Assembly (NCBI GenBank): GCA_945870785.1
Contig: CAMBTK010000008.1
Coordinates: 1-48,240 of the forward strand
From: Sulfurimonas crateris
GTDB lineage: Bacteria; Campylobacterota; Campylobacteria; Campylobacterales; Sulfurimonadaceae
Reading direction: 5' to 3'
Length of the DNA: 48,240 nucleotides
Program-made: the position numbers and the translations under genes
Notes under the pieces: model-generated
The model's input: only the letters and a program-made list of their open reading frames with translations
Told to the model about the DNA's origin: nothing
The model's database searches: none
Part shown: positions 1 through 7,969 of the stretch, in pieces
Position numbering within the stretch: position 1 is the stretch's first letter
Layout of the letters: each line of letters starts with the position of its first letter

Positions 1-587
1 ACCATAAAAGAGATGATAAACGAGACACCCAAATCAACTATGCCAAGACCGACAAACATACCGCCAATTGTTGCAGTAACTACACCGCCAGCAACACCTT
101 CGAGAGTCTTTTTTGGAGAAGCTTCACTAAATGGCGTTTTTCCTATACTTTTACCAACAACGTATGCGCCAACATCAGTAAGAGCGACAACAACCAAGAG
201 CCAAAGAAGCGCTAAAGACCCATACTCTTGATACATCGAGAGGATAAATAGCATCCCAGCAGTAGGATACATAAATGGAAAGAAGTTTTTCCAAGAAAGA
301 TTTTTGTTAAAAGCGACTGCACCCGCATAAGCAACACCAGCAAGAACAAAAAGGTCATCACTATATGGATAAATCGCTGCAATTAGCCAAAGTCCTAAAG
401 CATAGTAGAGCAAATAATTGTTTTTCAAATTATAAAGAGCAAGAGCCTCTTTAAAAGCAATAATATACACGACGCCTAAAGCCGCCCACATAAGGAAAAA
501 ATTATCTATAACACCTATAAGAAGCACTGCAGCTACAAGAACTAATCCAGTTTTAACTCTCTCATTAGAAGTTGAAAATATACTCAT
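1..587 (-). CDS. cdsA: Phosphatidate cytidylyltransferase, C-terminus cut by window edge
   Basis: CdsA makes CDP-diacylglycerol from phosphatidic acid and CTP in the inner membrane, the branch point of phospholipid synthesis. About 195 residues are visible and the C-terminus lies beyond the left edge. I translated this frame by hand from an ATG at 585-587, which has an AAGGGA ribosome-binding site upstream. Several hydrophobic segments alternate with short loops. The later part has a family pattern: a TDVGAYVVGKSIGK stretch, then SPKKTLEG, then GGVV. These match the Asp-containing membrane loop and the S-P-K-K-T-x-E-G motif of CdsA. The C-terminal signature that would settle the family lies outside the window. 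The next gene in the same direction is the acidic 102-aa protein. Confidence 0.88.
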   Translation of the reverse strand, partial: MSIFSTSNERVKTGLVLVAAVLLIGVIDNFFLMWAALGVVYIIAFKEALALYNLKNNYLLYYALGLWLIAAIYPYSDDLFVLAGVAYAGAVAFNKNLSWKNFFPFMYPTAGMLFILSMYQEYGSLALLWLLVVVALTDVGAYVVGKSIGKTPFSEASPKKTLEGVAGGVVTATIGGMFVGLGIVDLGVSFIISFM

Positions 588-624
588 ATAAAATCCCTTG
601 TAAAAATGAAATGATTATAACCTA

Positions 625-933
625 TCACACTTTAATATCGAGTATGTGCAGTGGCTCCAATTGCTCTTCTTCCTCTTGCGGTTCTTTTTTCTCTTTTTTA
701 TTTCTGGCACTCTCTTGGTCTGCTTCATTTTTTTGATGCTCACGCTCTGCATCAACGGCATGGTTCTCCTCGGCGGGGCGTACTTCTATAACCTCAGTCT
801 CTTTTTCTTGAGCCGCTGCTTGTGCTGCCATATTTTGAAACTCTATACGGTTATTATGTGCATTATGGATAGAAGATACCGTAGCTGTTTGCTGATTTAC
901 ATAAATCGTATTTGCGACTAAACCTACTGCCAT
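625..933 (-). CDS. Acidic, charged hypothetical protein (102 aa)
   Basis: I do not recognise this protein. The first 35 residues are mixed and moderately hydrophobic, starting MAVGLVANTIYVNQQ. Residues about 40 to 92 are dominated by Glu, Lys, Gln and Arg with no hydrophobic core, so this part is probably disordered or coiled-coil. No signal peptide, cysteine pair or catalytic motif is visible. The ATG start follows a good GGGAGAT ribosome-binding site 5 bases upstream. It lies between the rqcH-like gene and cdsA on the same strand, 37 bases from cdsA. The opposite strand also shows an open frame, rich in Phe and Leu, which is the mirror of the Glu/Lys codons. The strong Shine-Dalgarno favours the minus strand. 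Confidence 0.75.
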   Translation of the reverse strand: MAVGLVANTIYVNQQTATVSSIHNAHNNRIEFQNMAAQAAAQEKETEVIEVRPAEENHAVDAEREHQKNEADQESARNKKEKKEPQEEEEQLEPLHILDIKV

Positions 934-949
934 CTTATCTCCCTTAATT

Positions 950-1051
950 TTACTTCGTTAGCTCAGGGCCAAAGAGGATAAACCACTGTGGCACTAAAGC
1001 TTGACACATTCGTCTCAGAAGTATCTGTTTTAACTCTTTATCTTGTGTCAA
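950..1051 (-). CDS. Possible 33-aa small protein between rqcH and the 102-aa gene
   Basis: A minus-strand frame starts at a TTG (1049-1051) that overlaps the last codons of the rqcH-like gene and ends at TAA 950-952. It encodes 33 residues with a protein-like composition: ILLRRMCQALVPQWFILFG in the middle and a PELTK end. An internal ATG would give a 19-residue version. No clear ribosome-binding site precedes the TTG, so expression would need coupling to rqcH. The stop lies 16 bases before the next start, leaving just enough room for that gene's Shine-Dalgarno. The spacing and the residue mix are the only support. It could equally be chance. Confidence 0.35.
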   Translation of the reverse strand: MTQDKELKQILLRRMCQALVPQWFILFGPELTK

Positions 1052-2363
1052 CTTCTATGGTTTTATACTTATTATAAAGTACATTGGCACCGCTTTGGAT
1101 TGTTACTTCTCTTCTAGGAGTATAATCGACCAAATAGCGGTCTTTCTCAAACATCGTAAAATCTACGCACAATCTTGCCGCGCCCTCTATAACGGATGCA
1201 GGAACATTTTGCTTATCTGTTGTAATGATTACGTGCGCTGATGGACGCTCCTTCATATGAATCCAAATATCTTTTGCACGAGCACTTTGAAGAAGTTCTA
1301 TGTTTCCTTTCTCGTTTTTTCCAAGGGCTACTTTATACCCCTCTATCCAAAATGTCTCAACAGAATCATTAGTTTTTATCTTTTTATTTTGTACTATTTT
1401 TGGAAATAAAAGCTGTATTTTTGCTATATCTTTTGCCTCTGTTACAGTATGAACAAAGAGCTTTATATGCTCTATTTTTGAGTCCAATGACGCTCTCTCT
1501 ATATGCATATGAGAAGCTCTTTGTTTTGCTTTTTTGCTTCTAGTAAAAAGAGAGTTTGCCATTAGCGCAGGAGTTGAGAACTCTTTATGAAGCTCTATTT
1601 TTTGCTTTTTTCCATCATAATCATCAAGCTCAACTACTCTTTGGTATGGACGAATTGAGTGCATATTAGAGAGAAGAAGATTTCCAAAATGGTTACATTT
1701 TTGCGCCTCTGCTTCTAGCTCATCTTCATCATCTAGCGTACTATATAGTTTTTCTAATTTTTTTAGTTTTTTGTTTAAGATAGAGATTTTCTGTTTTTTT
1801 AAAGAGGCTAGTTTTTCCCTCTCTTCTTGCTCATACTCATCATATAAAAACTGCTCAACATCTTCAAGGATATACTCCTTTGCTTCAAATGGTGCAGAAG
1901 GAACAGCTAGTAATTTTTGTCCAACCCTAACCTCTCTAAATGATGAAAAAAGGTCAACATGGCGCAGTGCCTCTAGCACTACTTCATTCTCGTCTAAGAT
2001 GATTACATTTGTATATTTTCCAGTAAATTCAAACTGCAAGTATGTAATCTCTTCTTTATAAGCAGAAGCAACTGAAGTTTTAAAACGAACTATTTTATCG
2101 CCACCAAAAAGTTCTACATTTATAATATTTGCACGATTAAATCGTTTTGCCAAGAGTACATCAAAAGGTGCATTATAGACCTTTGACCGAGCGTAAGAGG
2201 CGCATTTAAATATCTTAGAGTTAGAACGCGCCATCTCAAAGTAAAGCTCATCATCTCTATCAAAGGCAACCTTTATGATAGTGTCACTAACTCTGTAAAT
2301 TGATGAAATTTTTGTAAATTTTTGCAGAAGATTAAGAATCTGCTTTAGGTGTGATAGTTTCAT
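1038..2363 (-). CDS. rqcH: RqcH/NFACT-family ribosome quality control protein
   Basis: This NFACT-family protein (often labelled fibronectin-binding protein) corresponds to RqcH, which binds stalled 50S subunits and directs C-terminal Ala tailing of incomplete chains. The 441 residues start MKLSHLKQIL. An NFACT-N-like part covers about 1-170 and includes SSFREVRVGQKL. A Lys/Glu-rich coiled-coil section covers about 175-225. An NFACT-R (DUF814) domain at about 320-415 includes DIWIHMKERPSAHVII and VPASVIEGAARLC. The protein is shorter than the roughly 570-aa Firmicutes form, and this compact form is usual in Campylobacterota. It stands alone with its own ATG. Membership in the NFACT family is clear. 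The tailing activity is transferred from better-studied homologues. Confidence 0.85.
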   Translation of the reverse strand: MKLSHLKQILNLLQKFTKISSIYRVSDTIIKVAFDRDDELYFEMARSNSKIFKCASYARSKVYNAPFDVLLAKRFNRANIINVELFGGDKIVRFKTSVASAYKEEITYLQFEFTGKYTNVIILDENEVVLEALRHVDLFSSFREVRVGQKLLAVPSAPFEAKEYILEDVEQFLYDEYEQEEREKLASLKKQKISILNKKLKKLEKLYSTLDDEDELEAEAQKCNHFGNLLLSNMHSIRPYQRVVELDDYDGKKQKIELHKEFSTPALMANSLFTRSKKAKQRASHMHIERASLDSKIEHIKLFVHTVTEAKDIAKIQLLFPKIVQNKKIKTNDSVETFWIEGYKVALGKNEKGNIELLQSARAKDIWIHMKERPSAHVIITTDKQNVPASVIEGAARLCVDFTMFEKDRYLVDYTPRREVTIQSGANVLYNKYKTIEVDTR

Positions 2364-2390
2364 AATGTGATTTTATCATATATATAGAAA

Positions 2391-4382
2391 TTACCCCAGC
2401 ATAAGGCTCTCCATCTCTTTTGCGCACACAGGCTTATGATAATAAAAGCCTTGGATAGAATCAATACCGTTTTGAAGTAAAAACTCTTGTTCTTCTTGCG
2501 TCTCAACACCCTCTGCCAAAATATGTATGCCTAACTCTTTTGCTAAAAATATGATTGTTTTTACAATTATCTGATTTTTTGGCTCATTTTGTATATTTGT
2601 TACAAAAGATCTATCTATCTTTAGTTTGTCAATAGGAAGATTTTTTAAATACGAAAGAGATGAGTAACCTGTACCAAAATCATCCATAGAGATGTTAAAA
2701 CCAAGCTCTTTTAGCTCTTCTAAAAGTGCTATCGCCAATTTTGGATTTTCCAAGATGTAACTCTCTGTTATCTCAAGTTCCACCCACGAAGCCTTGCATC
2801 CACTCTCAAACAAGAGCTCTTTTAAAGTTTTTAAAAAATCAAGATGTGTTAGTTGTCTTATTGATACATTTATCGATACTCTACCATCAAAGACTCCTTG
2901 ATGATGCCATTTTTGTGCCATCTCAAAGCCACTCTTTAAGACAAAGTTTCCTACCTCTATAATCAAACCGCTCTTTTCAGCAAGAGGTATAAAAATGCTT
3001 GGAGGTATCATTTTGCCATCATGCTTCCATCGCAATAGTGCTTCAGTTCCAATAATTTTACCGCTAGTAGCGCTATTTTGAGCTTGATAGTATAATTCAA
3101 GTTCATCTTTTCCGATAGCATGTTTAAGGTTTGTAACCATTTTGGTATATGTAATAGCCTCTTTTTTAAACTTTGCATCATAAAAACTAAATCTATTTTT
3201 ACCCAATTTTTTTGCGTTGTACATAGCTGTATCTGCCGCTTGATACAACTCATCAACATTTTTTACATCATCTGGATAGCTGCAGACCCCAGAACTAGCT
3301 GTGATATATACATCTGTCATCTCTATTTTAAAAGGATTATTCAGCGTAGCATGAAGCTTTCGCATCAAGATGGTTATTACATCTATATTGTTTGAGTCTA
3401 TTACTATTGCAAATTCATCTCCACCGATACAAGCGATAAATACACTTGAGCCAAAGAGCTCTTTTAGGGTATTTGCTATCTCCAAGAGAAGCTTATCTCC
3501 AAAACGGTGACCATAAGAGTCATTGACTATTTTAAACTCATCCAAATCAAAAAGTATAAGTGAAAAAGGAAGGTTTTTTGTACATTTTTCACTAAGGAAT
3601 TCACTCAAACTAAGCCTATTTGGCAATGCAGTTACGTGGTTTATATGTGAAAGCTTATAAAATTTCTCTTTAGAGTCAAGCAAAAACTTCTCATACTCTT
3701 TTTGCTCAGTAATGTCTCTTACTATCCCAAATATCCCAAATACTTCATCATCATTATCTAAAAGAACTCCTCTTGTTGTTAAAAAAGCTCTCTCTTGCTT
3801 GTTTACAATATGTATCTCTTCTCTTGTTATGATTTTTTTATGATAAAGAAGCTTTTGTTCCTCTTCTTGAATATTTGCGGCTTCTTTTTGTGCAAAGAGA
3901 ATCTCGTCTCCTCTTCCTAAAATTTCATCTGGAAATATATTTAGCATATCTGAGGCACCATTGTTAAATAGTATATAATTTCCATCGAGATTTTTTGCAA
4001 AAATAGCCTCAGGAAGCCCATTTATTATCGTATTAAGAAGCTTTCCATGACGAGACAGCTCTGTTTGTGAGAACTTTATAGTCTCCTTGCTCTCACTAAG
4101 TTCCTCTTTTGTTTTTAAAAACGCTTTGCTCTCTTCAATATTTTTAGCATAATTTATATACATGGTATGAAAAAAATAATAACTTAATAAAAAAAGACCT
4201 ATAGTTGTAGTAAAAATAAAGAACCACCCTTTATATGTCTGTATGGCAGTAATGTCTTCTGCTTTTTCTACAATAAGTGCAACAGCCACATCAGATAATA
4301 CTATCCATAGAGCTCCTGCTATAAAATATATTATTGCTATAAGAAATGCATTTTTATAGCTCTTTATATCTTTTTTGTGCAT
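2391..4382 (-). CDS. Membrane PAS-GGDEF-EAL cyclic-di-GMP protein
   Basis: This 663-aa protein can in principle both make and degrade cyclic-di-GMP. Two membrane helices at about residues 12-38 and 52-75 bracket a short periplasmic loop. A coiled linker follows, then a PAS/PAC domain at about 112-230, ending in the typical IVRDITEQK. A GGDEF domain at about 245-400 has an intact GGDEF at 320-324 and no RxxD inhibitory site just upstream. An EAL domain at about 415-655 has EALLRW at 447-452, DDFGTGYSSL and EGVE, the motifs of active phosphodiesterases. Both catalytic halves look competent. The signal sensed by the PAS domain cannot be read from sequence. It has its own intergenic region and no operon partner. 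Confidence 0.93.
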   Translation of the reverse strand: MHKKDIKSYKNAFLIAIIYFIAGALWIVLSDVAVALIVEKAEDITAIQTYKGWFFIFTTTIGLFLLSYYFFHTMYINYAKNIEESKAFLKTKEELSESKETIKFSQTELSRHGKLLNTIINGLPEAIFAKNLDGNYILFNNGASDMLNIFPDEILGRGDEILFAQKEAANIQEEEQKLLYHKKIITREEIHIVNKQERAFLTTRGVLLDNDDEVFGIFGIVRDITEQKEYEKFLLDSKEKFYKLSHINHVTALPNRLSLSEFLSEKCTKNLPFSLILFDLDEFKIVNDSYGHRFGDKLLLEIANTLKELFGSSVFIACIGGDEFAIVIDSNNIDVITILMRKLHATLNNPFKIEMTDVYITASSGVCSYPDDVKNVDELYQAADTAMYNAKKLGKNRFSFYDAKFKKEAITYTKMVTNLKHAIGKDELELYYQAQNSATSGKIIGTEALLRWKHDGKMIPPSIFIPLAEKSGLIIEVGNFVLKSGFEMAQKWHHQGVFDGRVSINVSIRQLTHLDFLKTLKELLFESGCKASWVELEITESYILENPKLAIALLEELKELGFNISMDDFGTGYSSLSYLKNLPIDKLKIDRSFVTNIQNEPKNQIIVKTIIFLAKELGIHILAEGVETQEEQEFLLQNGIDSIQGFYYHKPVCAKEMESLMLG

Positions 4383-4556
4383 TTTGAATCTTTCTTTTTT
4401 GTGTTTTTAATTATACATAAAAAAGCGGATGCCTTGGGTATAGTTTAAGAATTAAAACAAAAATTAATTCTACTATTTAACATAATAAAATTTTGTATAT
4501 TAAAAAGTCTTCTATTAAGTATATATCATATACAATTGGTAAAAAAAGGAGATGCA
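4383..4556. promoter_or_regulatory. Divergent intergenic region with probable promoters
   Basis: This very AT-rich stretch separates the GGDEF-EAL gene (minus) from the 32-aa gene (plus). A TATACAAT-like box near 4528-4537, preceded by AT-rich sequence, is a plausible -10 for the plus-strand gene. On the minus side several TATA-like strings exist but none stands out. I see no operator palindrome. The call rests on position and composition. Confidence 0.35.
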
Positions 4557-4655
4557 ATGGCAAAAGGTAAAGATGTTCAAAAAGCGGTTAAGAAAAAGCC
4601 TGAGAAATCATTAAAAGAAAAACGTAGTGATAAGAAGGCGAAGAAATCTTCATAA
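4557..4655 (+). CDS. Lysine-rich 32-aa small protein
   Basis: This short gene encodes MAKGKDVQKAVKKKPEKSLK followed by EKRSDKKAKKSS, 32 residues with 14 lysines. It has an ideal ribosome-binding site (AAAGGAG, 5 bases before ATG), a convincing AT-rich promoter region and a terminator-like hairpin just downstream, so it looks like a real transcription unit. I recall very similar tiny basic proteins, MxKGKDxxKxxKKKP-like, annotated as hypothetical in many proteobacteria. I cannot verify that here. The charge suggests binding to nucleic acid or the ribosome, which is inference. It points away from the upstream GGDEF-EAL gene and converges with porB. Confidence 0.75.
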   Translation: MAKGKDVQKAVKKKPEKSLKEKRSDKKAKKSS

Positions 4656-4670
4656 ATAAAATAAAATAGA

Positions 4671-4700
4671 AGTTTTTTGACGCAAAAAGCGTCAAAAACT
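4671..4700. terminator. Bidirectional intrinsic terminator
   Basis: A hairpin with a GACGC/GCGTC core is extended by T/A pairs to about 12 base pairs around an AAAAA loop. Six T's flank it on one side and five A's on the other, so it has a T-tract in both directions. It sits between the convergent 32-aa gene (plus) and porB (minus), and its right edge touches the porB stop codon. It should end both transcripts. Confidence 0.75.
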
Positions 4701-5656
4701 TATACGCGTGACTCTTCGCGACGTTGTAAATACGCCCAATTAGAATCTACACGCTCTTGCCACTCTTTTATTAGATACTTATATTCATCTTTAAAAAGGT
4801 GTTTAAAACGCCCTTGAGCAGCTAGATACTCCTCAACAGGAATAACATTTTTAGGTCTGTAAGTGATGTTTAACTCTCTACCATCAATAATCTCATAAAG
4901 AGGAAATACTAAAGAGTCAGTAGATAAGTCGGTGATATGCATTGTATCTTTAGGATCAAATTTCCACTCCGTAGTACATGGTGAAATAGCATTGATAAAT
5001 ACAGGTCCATCTACTGAGAAACCATGTTGAATCTTTTTAACCATATCTTTCCATTTATTTGGAGCAACTTGAGCAGCGTATGGTATACCATGAGCAGCCA
5101 TGATAGATATCATATCTTTTTTATTTTTTTTCTCTCCATAACTTACACGGCCTGCTGGAGACGTAGTAGCTGATGAGCCAATTGGAGTTGAAGATGATCT
5201 TTGTCCACCTGTGTTAGCGTAAACTTCATTATCAAGAACAACGTGCATTATATTGTGCCCACGTTCCATACATCCAGAAATCCACTGAAAACCGATATCA
5301 TAAGATGCACCATCACCTGCAAAAGAGACAAATTTAGGATTACGATCTGGCTGTTTTAGGCGACCTTTTTTCTTTAGTGCTTTGTACATACTCTCAGCAC
5401 CTGCAACTGCAGTTGAACCGTTTTCAAATCCGATATGTATCCAAGAAGCATCCCACGAAGTATATGGATAAACAGCCGTACAAACCTCTAGACATCCAGT
5501 TGATGCCGATAGAATTAAATCATCATTTGTAGCGTTTAACACTTCACGAACAATAATAGAGTGTGCACAACCTGGACATAAAAGGTTAGCTCCTTCAAAA
5601 CGGTCAGCTGATGTTGAAAACTCTTTTAAGTTTTTTATATTTTTCATTTCGCTCAT
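4700..5656 (-). CDS. porB: Pyruvate:ferredoxin oxidoreductase, beta subunit
   Basis: The beta subunit binds thiamine diphosphate and an iron-sulfur cluster in pyruvate:acceptor oxidoreductase. In the reductive TCA cycle the same enzyme acts as pyruvate synthase, fixing CO2 onto acetyl-CoA. The motifs CPGCAHS near the N-terminus and SASTGCLEVC supply cluster cysteines. FAGDGASYDIG and DNEVYANTGGQRS form the ThDP/Mg2+ site. I start it at the ATG at 5654-5656 (MSEMKN), because AAGGAG lies 6 bases upstream. The longer frame to 5698 overlaps porA and has no such site. This gives 318 residues, normal for the family. It is the last gene of porG-D-A-B, 10 bases after porA, and is followed by the bidirectional terminator. 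Confidence 0.95.
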   Translation of the reverse strand: MSEMKNIKNLKEFSTSADRFEGANLLCPGCAHSIIVREVLNATNDDLILSASTGCLEVCTAVYPYTSWDASWIHIGFENGSTAVAGAESMYKALKKKGRLKQPDRNPKFVSFAGDGASYDIGFQWISGCMERGHNIMHVVLDNEVYANTGGQRSSSTPIGSSATTSPAGRVSYGEKKNKKDMISIMAAHGIPYAAQVAPNKWKDMVKKIQHGFSVDGPVFINAISPCTTEWKFDPKDTMHITDLSTDSLVFPLYEIIDGRELNITYRPKNVIPVEEYLAAQGRFKHLFKDEYKYLIKEWQERVDSNWAYLQRREESRV

Positions 5657-5666
5657 AGTTTTCTCC

Positions 5667-6890
5667 TTATAAATATGCCAGCTTCGGTCCACGAACACCG
5701 ATAAACTGTTGTAGTTGAGTAGTTACTTTACCAGCATCAACATTTACTTGTAGCTCTTTAAATAGAGACACTAAATGTGCTTTAGTTAAGTCACGTCCAC
5801 CAAGTCCATAAACATAACCAGAGAGAAGTGCTCTATTTGGTGTATTATAAAGTGAACCAGCTATTTCGTTAAATAACATTCCAGGCGCACCATTTGGAGA
5901 TGAGCGGTCAAGTGTTGCAATCGCTTTAACATCTTTTAAAGCTTCTGCGATTTGGAAGAATGGGAAAGGACGGATAACACGAATGCCTACAACACCAGCT
6001 TTGATTCCCTCTTTTCTCATCTCAGTTGCTACTTCACGAGCAGTTTCAACTGATGTACCCATACAAACCACACATACATCAGCATCATCCATATCGTACT
6101 TTTCAACGATATTATATTTACGTCCGCTTAGCTTTTCAAAACCATCAAATGCTGCTTGAATTTTTGGCATAACTTTTGTCATCAAATCATTATGTTGACG
6201 AGCTTTATGCTCAAAATGCCAATCTTCTTCAGTTTGTACACCATGTGTTACAGGATGTTCAAAATCAAGCATATCATTCATAGGTTTGTAATCACCTACA
6301 AAACCATAAGCTGTATCATCATCTAAAGTATGAACACCTTGTGCTGTATGAGAAGTCATAAAGCCATCTTGATGAACCATACACGGAAGTCTTACTTCAT
6401 GGTCTTCACTTACTTTAAACGCTATGAAATTTAAATCATAAGCATCTTGAGGGCAGTATGCATCAAGTTGTATCCAACCACTATCACGTCCTAAATACAT
6501 ATCTGAGTGATCGCCATTTACATTTAGTGGAGCAGCAAGTGCGCGGTTTACAACGTTTAAAACGATTGGAAGACGCATACCAGAAGCTTGGTAAAGTGTC
6601 TCAACCATTAGTGCAAAACCTTGAGATGATGTAGCAGTTGCAACACGACCACCAGCCGCAGCAGCGCCAATACAACCACTCATCGCAGCATGTTCAGACT
6701 CAACCATTACAAATTCGCCCTCAACATAACCATCTGCTAAAAACTGTGCATAACCTTCAACTATCGGGGTTGATGGAGTAATAGGGTAAGCTGCAACAAC
6801 GTCAATCTGACACTGTCTCATTGCTTGAGCAGCGGCAAAATTTCCATCCCATACTTCAATATCTCTTAATTCCATTTTGTCAAATGCCAT
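5667..6890 (-). CDS. porA: Pyruvate:ferredoxin oxidoreductase, alpha subunit
   Basis: The alpha subunit carries the pyrimidine-binding half of the ThDP site and the substrate pocket. It contains AAYPITPSTPIVE near residue 35, EHAAMSGCIGAAAAGGR and TATSSQGFALM. These are hallmarks of the POR/KGOR alpha family. The nearby PLNVNGDHSD and the 407-residue length fit the pyruvate enzyme of Campylobacterota. The ATG shares its A with the porD stop (TAATG), so translation is probably coupled. Together with porG, porD and porB it forms the four-subunit complex described in Helicobacter and Campylobacter, where a flavodoxin is the electron carrier. The carrier here cannot be read from this gene. Confidence 0.95.
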   Translation of the reverse strand: MAFDKMELRDIEVWDGNFAAAQAMRQCQIDVVAAYPITPSTPIVEGYAQFLADGYVEGEFVMVESEHAAMSGCIGAAAAGGRVATATSSQGFALMVETLYQASGMRLPIVLNVVNRALAAPLNVNGDHSDMYLGRDSGWIQLDAYCPQDAYDLNFIAFKVSEDHEVRLPCMVHQDGFMTSHTAQGVHTLDDDTAYGFVGDYKPMNDMLDFEHPVTHGVQTEEDWHFEHKARQHNDLMTKVMPKIQAAFDGFEKLSGRKYNIVEKYDMDDADVCVVCMGTSVETAREVATEMRKEGIKAGVVGIRVIRPFPFFQIAEALKDVKAIATLDRSSPNGAPGMLFNEIAGSLYNTPNRALLSGYVYGLGGRDLTKAHLVSLFKELQVNVDAGKVTTQLQQFIGVRGPKLAYL

Positions 6891-7285
6891 TACTCTTCCT
6901 TCTCATCTTTTTTAGGCCACGAAGCTATTTCCGTCTCTTCGTCTGCTTGTTCTGGGAACATTAAGAGTGATTTTGGGTTTGTAGGACAAACCTCAACACA
7001 TATTCCACACCCCTTACAGTGATCCATATCAACACCGATTAATTTTTTATCTCTTGCAATAATTGAAACATCTGGACAATAAATCCAGCAAAATTGACAA
7101 TCTATACAGTAGTCTTTGTTAAAAATTGGTTTAATTAATCTCCAATCGGCAACACTTGCAGTATAAGAACTACTTTGTGAATATGCGCGATCTTCTTGTT
7201 GTGTTCCTGCAATATCGTCTATTTTCCCGTCGAAAGTGCGAAGCATTGCTCCGATTTCAAACTCATCCCATCCTTTTTTTGCCAT
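6890..7285 (-). CDS. porD: Pyruvate:ferredoxin oxidoreductase, delta (2x4Fe-4S) subunit
   Basis: The delta subunit is a ferredoxin-like electron relay. Two 4Fe-4S motifs are visible, CIDCQFCWIYCP near residue 60 and CKGCGICVEVCP near residue 90, with an acidic Lys/Glu tail. I choose the ATG at 7283-7285 (MAKKGW, 131 aa), because AAGGAA lies about 8 bases upstream. The TTG two codons earlier would sit almost on top of that site. It starts 10 bases after porG ends and overlaps porA by one base, so the four subunits are probably made together. Confidence 0.94.
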   Translation of the reverse strand: MAKKGWDEFEIGAMLRTFDGKIDDIAGTQQEDRAYSQSSSYTASVADWRLIKPIFNKDYCIDCQFCWIYCPDVSIIARDKKLIGVDMDHCKGCGICVEVCPTNPKSLLMFPEQADEETEIASWPKKDEKEE

Positions 7286-7295
7286 AACCAATTCC

Positions 7296-7853
7296 TTACT
7301 TTACTTCGTCATATGCGCGCTGAATAGCAAACATATTTGCGTCAATAATTTTTTGTGGTAACTTCCCAAGAATTCTCTGCATACTCTCTTTAAAAAACTC
7401 TATATCATACATCCCAGAAATTTTCATAAATGCACCAAGCATTGGTGTATTTGGAATTGGACGACCAATAGTTTCATTGGCAATAGTTATACAGTCAACT
7501 GTATAAACTTCTTTGCCTTCTAGTTTAGGCTGAGCTTTAAGTAGTTCTTCTGTAGTTAAGTGAGTTGTAATAATATATTTTGTATTGTCTTTATGATTTA
7601 TCGTTACATCACTTGTAAAAACTAAGGCAGGATCGATAACAAAAACATAATCAGGTCTCATATATTTTTCATGATTCATAATTACTTTATCATCTACACG
7701 GTTGTAAGCCGTCATCGCTGCTCCACGTTTTGCAGATCCATAAAATGCAAACGCTTGTACATGCTTACCAGTTGTAGAAATAACATCCGCTAAACCCTTT
7801 GCACCAGTAACAGCGCCTTGTCCAGCACGACTATGCCATCTAATCTCTAGCAT
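7296..7853 (-). CDS. porG: Pyruvate:ferredoxin oxidoreductase, gamma subunit
   Basis: This is the first gene of the por operon. The gamma subunit binds the CoA side of the reaction. The protein opens LEIRWHSRAGQGAVTGAKGLA, whose G-Q-G-(A/G)-x-x-A pattern is typical of the family. PNTPMLGAFMKISG lies near the C-terminus. Length, 185 residues, is normal. AAGGAGAG lies 4 bases before the ATG. A good promoter is visible upstream at 7885-7912. H. pylori has the same order (gamma, delta, alpha, beta). Confidence 0.94.
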   Translation of the reverse strand: MLEIRWHSRAGQGAVTGAKGLADVISTTGKHVQAFAFYGSAKRGAAMTAYNRVDDKVIMNHEKYMRPDYVFVIDPALVFTSDVTINHKDNTKYIITTHLTTEELLKAQPKLEGKEVYTVDCITIANETIGRPIPNTPMLGAFMKISGMYDIEFFKESMQRILGKLPQKIIDANMFAIQRAYDEVK

Positions 7854-7884
7854 TAACTCTCCTTCTTTTTTATATAGAACCTAA

Positions 7885-7912
7885 ATTCTACTTTACCCCT
7901 TATTTTAGACAA
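7885..7912 (-). promoter_or_regulatory. Probable promoter of porGDAB
   Basis: Read on the minus strand, TTGTCT (7907-7912) and TAGAAT (7885-7890) are separated by 16 bases, close to the sigma-70 consensus. The predicted start of transcription lies about 25 bases before the porG ATG, leaving room for its Shine-Dalgarno. No inverted repeat overlaps it. Confidence 0.55.
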
Positions 7913-7969
7913 GTTGCTCTTAAAAAAAGCTTGAGGTTTTACTCTTTTGTGATAACTAAGAAAAGTGTG

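Noticed and set aside
13-231. A 72-aa plus-strand frame rich in Pro and Thr
   Set aside because: It is antisense to cdsA, whose motifs are clear on the minus strand.
646-921. A 91-aa plus-strand frame rich in Phe, Leu and Cys, opposite the 102-aa gene
   Set aside because: Its hydrophobic codons mirror Glu/Lys codons of the minus strand gene, and it has no Shine-Dalgarno.
5657-5698. A 14-codon N-terminal extension of porB
   Set aside because: It overlaps porA and ignores the AAGGAG before the internal ATG.
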